A stretch of DNA of 13,140 nucleotides from Hamiltosporidium magnivora (taxonomy: Eukaryota > Microsporidia > Dubosqiidae), in NCBI GenBank assembly GCA_004325065.1, contig PITI01000387.1, positions 1 through 13,140 on the forward strand, given 5' to 3'. The notes below the pieces were generated by a model. The model ran no database searches, was not told where the DNA came from, and was given only the letters and a program-made list of their open reading frames with translations. Positions 7,541 through 13,140 of the stretch are shown here, piece after piece (position 1 is the stretch's first letter; each line of letters starts with the position of its first letter). The position numbers and the translations under genes are program-made.

Positions 7541-7660
7541 CTAATGTTTAAAATACCTTATAAAATTCACAACAATAAAAGGCACAGTAGATGCTATTAT
7601 AATAACCAAAACAATATTTGTAAGTATTAGAATTCTCATTATTTTACTCGCAGTAATCAT
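7541..7660 (-). CDS. Possible 39-aa single-span membrane peptide
   Basis: A short ORF runs from ATG at 7660-7658 to TAG at 7543-7541. The product starts MITASKIMRILIL, continues with a long uninterrupted hydrophobic span (about residues 9-34) containing one Pro at 27, and ends in a short basic/aromatic tail (IRYFKH). This is the shape of small tail-anchored or signal-anchor membrane subunits of the endoplasmic reticulum or mitosome. I could not match it to a specific one such as OST4, Sec61 gamma or RAMP4. An in-frame stop closely precedes the ATG, so it does not extend upstream unless an intron exists. No CCC motif lies close by; CCCGGG is at 7720-7725. It could be a chance ORF. Confidence 0.3.
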   Translation of the reverse strand: MITASKIMRILILTNIVLVIIIASTVPFIVVNFIRYFKH

Positions 7661-7896
7661 ATTTCCACTTTTTTTTTACATTCTTATATTGAATTAAAGG
7701 AGTATAGGACTTATAAAATCCCGGGAAATATTACGTGTCATTACAAAACAGATAAACTTTGTTTATCTAATTAAATTATAAAAACTAAATAAAATGCCCA
7801 AATTTACCAATAATTTAACCGTTTTAACTTTACAGGAGATAATCTTATAGTTGGTTTGCTAAAGTATTTGCTGGCTTTAATTAACACATCTATCAA
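7661..7896. other. Spacer between the small ORF and the left array
   Basis: It contains CCCGGG at 7720-7725 and a perfect 8-bp inverted repeat at 7750-7768 (AGATAAAC, TTT, GTTTATCT). An 18-codon ORF at 7793 is too short to call. A single TTAACACATC at 7881 is a possible degenerate first unit of the array. Confidence 0.4.
7750..7768. repeat. Perfect short inverted repeat (8-bp arms, 3-nt loop)
   Basis: AGATAAAC at 7750-7757 and GTTTATCT at 7761-7768 are exact reverse complements around TTT. It lies between the minus-strand small ORF and the left array. It could be a hairpin or a dimeric protein site; the role is unknown. Confidence 0.5.
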
Positions 7897-8230
7897 ATAA
7901 CACTTTTAAGTATTAGTACAGTTACTAACACCCCAATAAAAACTTTAGTATTTGTTAACACCCGTTAAGTATAAGTACAGTTATTAACACCACCATAGAT
8001 ACTATACTGTTGATATACCTTCTTATTTACTACCTGTATACCATCACCCTTTTATTTACTCACCATATCATTAACACCCTTTCTTGACATACGATATTAT
8101 TATCACCCTTTACTAATATGCTTATATTATTAACACCCCTTTACTAATACACTCTTATGATTAAAACCCCTTTATTCACAACCCTTATTATTAACACCCT
8201 TTATACACACAGTCATATCATTAACACCCT
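7897..8230 (-). repeat. Left minisatellite-like array, core AAAGGGTGTTAA on the minus strand, period ~30 bp
   Basis: On the plus strand the core reads TTAACACCCTTT. Unit starts fall at about 7897, 7925, 7955, 7984, 8011, 8041, 8071, 8100, 8130, 8161, 8191 and 8221, a period of 27-31 bp and mostly 30. Units from 8071 rightward are best preserved (for example TTAACACCCT at 8071, 8191 and 8221); 7897, 8011 and 8041 are degenerate. The bases between cores vary more than the cores, though a TTTAYTAA-like stretch often follows. The array stops about 100 bp before the ATG of the 8332 gene. The even spacing with conserved cores suggests selection on a bound site or a slowly decaying tandem repeat. 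Confidence 0.85.
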
Positions 8231-8251
8231 AAATATATCTCCATGTTTCTA

Positions 8252-8321
8252 ACTGTTTGTATTAAAACAGTATCAAAACCGAAACAAAGTTTCAGTTTAT
8301 TTATTTAAAGAAATTTTCTTT
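8252..8321. promoter_or_regulatory. Three dyad symmetries in the leader/promoter of the 8332 gene
   Basis: Between the array and the ATG are ACTGTTT/AAACAGT (8252-8258 and 8265-8271, 6-nt spacer), GAAAC/GTTTC around AAA (8281-8293), and AAAGAAA/TTTCTTT around one T (8307-8321). All are exact. They may be dimeric protein sites or leader hairpins. The last is A+T-only except for one G/C pair and could be chance. No CCC lies close to this start. Confidence 0.35.
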
Positions 8322-8331
8322 CAAAACAAAA

Positions 8332-8781
8332 ATGTCAATGATTTTTACAACAGTTCTAATTTTCATAGCTTTTGCATTTACAAATGCTTTATCTCAAAGC
8401 TTCTTTATTCCTTCGCAACAAAAAGATTCCTATCCTTCTTACCATGACAATCCAGTCATTGTAAGAAGATTTGTTCCGCATATTTTTATTACTCGTTTTA
8501 ATTCAGACGTATTTACAGATAAAGACAATTACAATTTTGTTCCACACAAAATGACATACAATTTTTCTACTGACAATACTCCTAATACGGATACAGAACA
8601 TAAAAAACAAGGTAGTACATTTAAAAGTATAAGAAAATATTTTAAAGATTTTATGTCTTCTATTACTATAACAAGGGTGCTTGTTATACTTTTGATAGCT
8701 GTTATAGCAGGTGCGCTTGGTTACCAACTGAGAAAAGGGGAGGAACATGGAAATTATGTAAGACTGCCTACCTCTACATAA
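8332..8781 (+). CDS. Hypothetical type I membrane protein: signal peptide plus C-terminal span (149 aa)
   Basis: The family is not recognised. Residues 4-20 are hydrophobic and end in TNALSQS, a good signal-peptide shape with cleavage near 19-22. The lumenal or extracellular part (about 22-109) is polar and rich in Phe, Asp, Asn and His, with a basic/aromatic patch VRRFVPHIFITRF (44-56) and one NFS sequon at 77-79. A basic stretch (KSIRKYFKDF) precedes the membrane span at about 110-131, which contains small residues (AVIAGALG). A short tail RKGEEHGNYVRLPTST (134-149) would face the cytosol. The product could be a plasma-membrane, spore-wall or secretory-pathway protein. ATG 8332 is taken as start; Met3 at 8338 is possible and would change little. 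The gene lies exactly between the two oppositely oriented arrays, and its stop overlaps AATAAA. Confidence 0.8.
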   Translation: MSMIFTTVLIFIAFAFTNALSQSFFIPSQQKDSYPSYHDNPVIVRRFVPHIFITRFNSDVFTDKDNYNFVPHKMTYNFSTDNTPNTDTEHKKQGSTFKSIRKYFKDFMSSITITRVLVILLIAVIAGALGYQLRKGEEHGNYVRLPTST

Positions 8782-8786
8782 ATAAA
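8781..8786 (+). terminator. AATAAA overlapping the stop of the 8332 gene
   Basis: The last base of the TAA stop (8779-8781) begins AATAAA at 8781-8786, so a polyadenylation signal probably overlaps the stop. The right-hand array would then be outside, or only in the tail of, the transcript. Confidence 0.35.
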
Positions 8787-9145
8787 AATACTATTATTTT
8801 AAAGGGTGTTAATTTATTAGTAATCTACTATTGTTTTAAAGGGTGTTAAATTACCGATTAAATACTATTATTTTATAGGGTGTTAATCTATATATAATCT
8901 ACTATTATTTTAAAGGGTGTTAAATTACTGGTTAAATACTATTATTTTAAAGGGGTTTAATATAATAGAAAATTCTAGTTGTTTAAAGGGTGTTAAATTA
9001 CTACATAAACATTGTTGTTTAAAGGGGGTTAGATTACTAATAAATACTGTTGTTTTAAAGGGTGTTTAATTATGATAAACGTATTGTTGTTTAAAGAGTG
9101 TTAAATGATGATAAAAATACCAATATTTTAAAGGGGTGTTAAATT
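8787..9145 (+). repeat. Right minisatellite-like array, core AAAGGGTGTTAA on the plus strand, period 36-37 bp
   Basis: The GGG of each core falls at 8804, 8841, 8878, 8915, 8952, 8988, 9024, 9060, 9096 (here GAG) and 9133, giving spacings of 37, 37, 37, 37, 36, 36, 36, 36 and 37. Each unit has CTATTRTTTT or a close variant before the core, and AATTAC-like plus AATA-like bases after it. Cores differ by one or two changes (for example AAAGGGGTTTAA at 8949, AAAGAGTGTTAA at 9093). The array fills the gap between the 3' ends of two convergent genes, so a promoter role is unlikely. It is the left array's core in reverse orientation. Confidence 0.9.
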
Positions 9146-9191
9146 ATTATAAAATTATTTTTATTTATCAATTCTTTATAACGAATATTTA

Positions 9192-9485
9192 CTAGAAAAG
9201 TTCAGGAAAAGAAGGAATAGTTTTACAAAACCTTTCATAAACTTCCACATCAAAATTATCTCCCATATGATCAACATGTATTTCTTGTATTGTAAGATCT
9301 TGTTGTACTTTTCCTGTCACACAAATATAACTTTTAGTATATTTATGTAGATTTACAAAAGTTACTTTTATATCTCCTTCTGGTGTATTTAGAAATATAA
9401 GAGGCGGTTCTATTCTTGATACCTTTCCAATAATTTGTACTGTCTCATTGATATGATTTTTAAGAGAATCTTTATTTATAAACAT
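9192..9485 (-). CDS. RFA3: Replication protein A small subunit (RPA3/RFA3), single OB-fold
   Basis: RPA3 is the small subunit of the trimeric single-strand DNA-binding complex used in replication and repair; it acts in the nucleus and helps assemble the trimer. This copy is 97 aa, shorter than the human protein (121). Strand order fits an OB-fold: VQIIGKVSRIE (16-26), LIFLNTPEGDIKVTF (29-43) and YICVTGKVQQDLTIQEIHVDHM (53-74), including the G-x-V turn at residue 58 typical of the family. The C-terminal helix FDVEVYERFCKTI followed by FPELF (78-97) matches the human FDLGLYNEAVKII...FPQFY segment, which is the trimerisation helix. The N-terminal extension is short. ATG at 9485 has CCC four bases upstream, supporting the start. 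Identification rests on pattern rather than high identity. Confidence 0.85.
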   Translation of the reverse strand: MFINKDSLKNHINETVQIIGKVSRIEPPLIFLNTPEGDIKVTFVNLHKYTKSYICVTGKVQQDLTIQEIHVDHMGDNFDVEVYERFCKTIPSFPELF

Positions 9486-9489
9486 GTAT

Positions 9490-9492
9490 GGG
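9490..9492 (-). promoter_or_regulatory. CCC motif just before the RFA3 start
   Basis: On the minus strand GAACCCATAC leads into the ATG at 9485, so CCC lies four bases upstream. It is the same arrangement as at METTL5. Confidence 0.45.
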
Positions 9493-10379
9493 TTCTATCA
9501 CGAATATTTATAGAATATATTTTGGTTTTTTTGTAGGGAAATATAAATAATTTAAGAGTAAAAGAATACATCAAATATATATAATTTAAGAGAATAATCA
9601 AAATAATTTAATATCTGTAATTTTTATTTATGAATTAAAAAATAAGTTATAAGAAATATTATTTTTGATAATTCATATTTACTAATATTTAATATATTAA
9701 ATTATTCGATATATTTAAATAAACAAGTATATCTGAAAAAAGAAAAATTAGATTCCAAGCTTTTATAGTTTATATTCATTATATTTATATGATTATCTCT
9801 GCGGGGACTAATAAATAGGATAAATATTATTGATAAAATTGGTAAAATGATGGTTCTTATTAAAGATGTATTTAAAAGTGAAATGTTTGTTTACTTGTTC
9901 AAATGTCGTTAGGTAATAATAAGTAGAATGTAACATATAATTTTTCTTTTTTTAAATATATATTGCTTACAACTAAAAACTGATATAGAATGAGTTTAAA
10001 TATTTAGATTTTTAGGAAATTTTTAATTTATATTATTCTAATAAATAGTCAAGTATATTCATTCTTTTTATATTTTCTTAGCTATAATATTTTTTTTTGT
10101 TTTAAATCCATGTTCGCTTCGATTTTTGGAATATATGTAAATTTTTCTAATAAATTATTATATTTAGCAAAATTTTAAGTTTTTGTAACGATTGTACTTT
10201 TCTAGATCTTTTATTCATAAATTTATCATATAACTGTATTTAATATTAAGTAAAAATATTTTAGAATAAAAAAAAGCATTTATTCTTTGAGTATCTCGAT
10301 TGAATGTATACATTGAAATTATATTTTCAAGTAAAACTTCTTAAGATTCATTTCCAAAACTTCTTTTTAACTAGAATAC
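9493..10379. other. Gene desert to the right of RFA3
   Basis: This is very A+T-rich DNA. A 12-base word, TAATTTAAGAGN, occurs twice near 9548 and 9582 but not as an array. A short piece with CTGCGGGGACT near 9798-9808 stands out in composition; the frame through it gives fewer than 40 open codons and no motif. No gene is supported. Confidence 0.45.
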
Positions 10380-10667
10380 TTGATATTACTTGGTAAATTA
10401 TTAAACACTACATTTCAAATTATTTCGAGGGATTCTCTGAGACGCTTTCTATTACTTTCACTGTTTCAAAACAATCCTAATATGGAAAATTTACCGTTCT
10501 GCATTAATTATACGCCACTTTGATTATTTCAAAAGACCATATAACGTCACATTTGGTATTTTTTTACCTTTTTTTTTAATCTTGTCTTTTTATTTAATTC
10601 ATCAAACCACTTTTAAGTTTTCTTGTAGGACTGCTGGTTTATTCGTTTCAGAAGAACTAATAGTCAT
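10380..10667 (-). pseudogene. Weak coding-like relic, unidentified
   Basis: In an island of slightly higher G+C, the minus strand carries a frame with short open pieces (SSSETNKPAVLQENLK, then after a frameshift KWFDELNKKTRLKKR, CDVIWSFEIIKVAYN and CFETVKVIESVSENPSK) broken by four or more stops. The pieces look more protein-like than the surroundings. I cannot identify a family; a decayed transposon is possible. The evidence is weak because low-stop frames also occur by chance across a window this large. Confidence 0.2.
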
Positions 10668-11598
10668 CAATTAAAATGCGAAATGGTTAAAATTTACATT
10701 TTAGCAGGTTATGGAGCTGTTTAAGTCGTATCTGTTTGTCACTCTAAAAAAAACGCAGAAATCAATATTTTTTTCAAAAATATGTAGATCATCGGAAGGT
10801 AAATTTCGAAATGATAATATATTCATATCTTAGAATAAAAAAACAGACAGAAGAGCAAAATTTGCTTTTGCTAAAAAATGTAAAATATACCTTAAAAAGC
10901 AATAACAAATTTCTAGTTGCATCATGCTGGAATCTAATATTATATAATATAAAGAATTACATAGATGTCGTTTTCATTCCATTAAATTCCTTTTTGTCGA
11001 ATAGTAAACCAACAATTTATTTTTATTAGTTCTCAGATTAGTAAAGCATATTTTTTTCATCATTATCTATATCCAGTATTTCGGCTTCTATTTAGAGATT
11101 TTATAATGATTTTGAGAATCTAAGTGTGTTTACATTTTTTTTAAATATTAAACGATTTAATTTATTGATAGTCTAAGTCTAAGTACTTCTAATGATAGTC
11201 AATTAACCATATCATAGGTTTATTACTACAAATCTGCTTTACTTACAAAAAATATAATCTAAAGAATTTTATTTTGAAAAATATGCATATTAAAAATGCA
11301 AAAAAGATTTCATTAAATGTTCTGAATTATCTGTTCTATAGTAACAAAAATTGAAGTCATCTTAAACAAAAAAATAAATTAGTCGTTTTACAAAATTATT
11401 AAAAAAATAACTTATAACGAGGATAATTTATACGATGATTCTCGCCTCGATTAGATTATTTTAAATGTTTATCACAAGAAGATTTAGTAAACACTTCTTT
11501 TAATACTTCTTCTTGGACCAGAACACTTATTTAAATATTTGTATTATTATCTCTATTTTTCTGAAATTTTAGATAAATTGTCACGATTTTAATTAGAT
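10668..11598. other. Gene desert with one short doubtful ORF
   Basis: A 72-codon ORF at 10811-11029 (+), rich in Leu, Ile, Asn and Lys, has no motif, signal peptide or CCC start signal. It is best taken as chance or as part of the neighbouring relic. The rest holds no ORF, RNA gene or array. Confidence 0.4.
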
Positions 11599-11886
11599 AT
11601 GTTACATGAATGGTTGTACGTTTGGTTTTTAATCAAAAAAGGCGATTTGGATCAAACTTTTACTTTTCAATTAAAAAGATTGATTTTTAATTTTTTTAAA
11701 CATAGACACACATACCTTATTGAATTACTAAAGTCTACAATTAATAAACACTTTTTTTCGAGTTTTTTTACACGTAGTTTGGTTTCGAATTATCATCATT
11801 TATATAGCAAAAGATTACGAGAAAAATATTTAAACGAGAAAAAATTTAAAAATTTTTCAAAATTCCAATTTAAGGTTAGGCGTTAG
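11599..11886 (+). CDS. Unrecognised 95-aa basic ORF, doubtful
   Basis: ATG at 11599 follows an in-frame stop at 11590-11592. The product is strongly basic and rich in Phe, Leu, Lys, His and Arg: an aromatic N-terminus (MLHEWLYVWFLIKK), a middle with FKHRHTYLIELLKS, and a Lys/Arg-rich C-terminus ending FKVRR. It has no recognisable domain and no convincing membrane span. The nearest upstream bases lack the CCC signal. It is the longest ORF in the right-hand desert, but an open frame of this size can occur by chance or be a decayed gene. Other genes supported here show clearer family motifs or signal peptides, so I rate it low. Confidence 0.22.
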   Translation: MLHEWLYVWFLIKKGDLDQTFTFQLKRLIFNFFKHRHTYLIELLKSTINKHFFSSFFTRSLVSNYHHLYSKRLREKYLNEKKFKNFSKFQFKVRR

Positions 11887-13140
11887 TTATATCCAAATTA
11901 ATATTTATTTATATTATTCATATCTTTAGATTTACTTGTATAAATAGCAGATTTCTTTATGTATTTTAAATAATTCTATTTAAGTTTTTCTTTGCAATTT
12001 TTTTTATTTCAAAGCTATTTAGTTTTTTAGAATTTCTTGACAAATAACCTTAATTTGTATTAATTTAAACGGTTAATAATAAAGGCACGGCGAAAATAGA
12101 ATCCATAATATCACCACTGAGAAATCAAGTTAATATCTATTTAAAGATATTGTAAATTATTACCTTATATTAAAACATGCATTATAACACATATCAAGCT
12201 AGTTCACTCGAATTTTCAAAAAAAAACACCAATAAAGATAAAGATCTAATTGCAAAAATTTATGCGATTGATTGCATTTTTTTTTATTCTATTATCAAAC
12301 TAGCAATACTCTAAGCTTTCAAGTTTCACAATCGATATAGCGGAATCTTGAATTCAATGACTATCACATTTCTTTCAAATTCTCGATTATAGCCTTGTTT
12401 CTTCTGAGGAATTCTCTTATTTTTTTAAATAAAATTACATATTTCTTCGAAAATTCATTTTTTTTCCAGTTAATTTATCTTAATTTTTTATATCTTTTAC
12501 GGGAAAGCGATAGAATTAAATTTTGAAAAAAGTTTTGATTTTTAAATTAAATTACTTAACTCATATTAAGAATATTTTATGATGAAAATGTTTTAAATGT
12601 CTAAAATCTTTTGAAATCGATGATAAACAGTAATAAATGCAGAATAAATTATAATGAGTCAAATAAATTTTTAAATATAATTATGATTAAATAAGAAAGA
12701 ATATATATAAACATTCGAAAAGAAAAAAAATATTATCCTAGTGAACAAAGGTTATAAATAAGAATATTTTAATGTGTTAATCACATAAAAAATTTTTAAT
12801 ATTGTAGTAATATTTAAAAAATCTCATAAAAAAATTCTTAGATTTATGTACAAATAATAATCGATCAACAAACATAAAGGCTATAAATTGTAGTAGTATG
12901 TAAACTAATTCAAAGATATTAGCAAATCCATTTGAGATGCAATAAACATTAACGAATATTTGAAAAGTTATAATTAATTTTAAACCAAATCTCTAATATT
13001 CTGATTCAAGCAAATCGAGGAGCTAAATAGATTTATAACTAAATATAAGAACATCAACAGGTATAAAACCAATCTCTATGATCGAGAATGACTATCGAAT
13101 CAAGCCTAACAAATCATGAATATATTATAGTCAAACGAGA
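11887..13140. other. Gene desert to the right edge
   Basis: A+T-rich DNA, becoming A-rich on the plus strand after about 12580. Two small pieces look slightly protein-like: minus strand about 12330-12425 (a ~33-codon frame containing RIPQKKQGYNREFERNVIV) and plus strand about 12999-13076 (31 codons containing IEELNRFITKYKN). Both are too short to call. No RNA gene or tandem array is seen. Confidence 0.4.

Noticed and set aside
7793..7849. 18-codon ORF starting MPKFTNN, followed by a possible TACAG splice acceptor
   Set aside because: Too short, and no matching donor or downstream exon could be supported.
8503..8748. 81-aa minus-strand ORF
   Set aside because: Antisense to the 8332 membrane-protein gene, with no motif of its own; it is a shadow.
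7897..9145. CRISPR array reading of the two repeat arrays
   Set aside because: The units are short degenerate cores with variable A+T spacers, in eukaryotic DNA without cas genes. There is no identical repeat of 23-40 bp.
7897..9145. Telomere repeat reading of GGGTGTTAA
   Set aside because: True telomeric repeats are contiguous short units; here cores are separated by 18-25 bp of unrelated sequence and lie inside a gene region.
10811..11029. 72-aa plus-strand ORF
   Set aside because: It has no domain, signal peptide, span or start motif, and its length is within reach of chance in this composition.
12999..13076. 31-codon frame with IEELNRFITKYKN, vaguely like the start of a Ty3/gypsy reverse transcriptase
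   Set aside because: The resemblance is only a few residues, no catalytic motif follows, and the frame stops before the window edge.
1..13140. tRNA and rRNA genes
   Set aside because: I looked for GGTTCGAATCC-like T-arms and G+C-rich cloverleaf stems on both strands and found none. No rRNA-like conserved segment is seen.

Overview
The window is very A+T-rich, apparently intron-free eukaryotic DNA. It looks like a microsporidian genome, or a close relative, of the loose, repeat-bearing kind. Three points support this. The recognisable proteins are compact eukaryotic/fungal types: a METTL5 rRNA methyltransferase, an RPA3/RFA3 OB-fold subunit and an acyl-CoA thioesterase of the TesB/ACOT8 family. 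Several start codons have a CCC or CC motif a few bases upstream, as described for microsporidia. Two stop codons overlap AATAAA. The species cannot be named from the sequence.

Layout: (1) 1-206 is the 3' end of an unrecognised, highly charged ORF that enters from the left edge. (2) 680-1321 (-) encodes a 213-aa secreted protein with a basic C-terminus. (3) 1322-5297 is a gene desert of about 4 kb. It holds at least two islands of more balanced base composition that look like decayed insertions. One (2376-2777, perhaps continuing at 2879-3064) resembles a pogo/Tigger/jerky-type transposase, and a 13-bp inverted match (2188-2200 and 3789-3801) could come from terminal repeats. (4) 5298-6125 (+) is the thioesterase and 6467-7066 (+) is METTL5; a 70-bp tandem duplication lies between them. 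(5) 7541-7660 (-) is a possible 39-aa membrane peptide. (6) 8332-8781 (+) encodes a small protein with a signal peptide and one C-terminal membrane span. (7) 9192-9485 (-) is RFA3. (8) 9486-13140 is a second gene desert with only weak, unrecognised ORFs and one more possible relic.

The most unusual structure is around the 8332-8781 gene. It sits between two minisatellite-like arrays that share the 12-base core AAAGGGTGTTAA in opposite orientation. The left array (about 7897-8230) repeats every ~30 bp and the right array (about 8787-9145) every 36-37 bp. On both sides the core reads away from the gene. Between the left array and the start codon are three short dyad symmetries. This is a plausible multi-site binding platform, boundary or recombination structure around a surface/secretory-pathway gene, but the function is inference.

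The recognised genes do not form one pathway. They cover ribosome modification (METTL5), DNA replication and repair (RFA3), fatty-acyl-CoA hydrolysis (thioesterase) and two secretory-pathway proteins of unknown role. The ~4 kb deserts on both sides look like decayed, transposon-influenced sequence.
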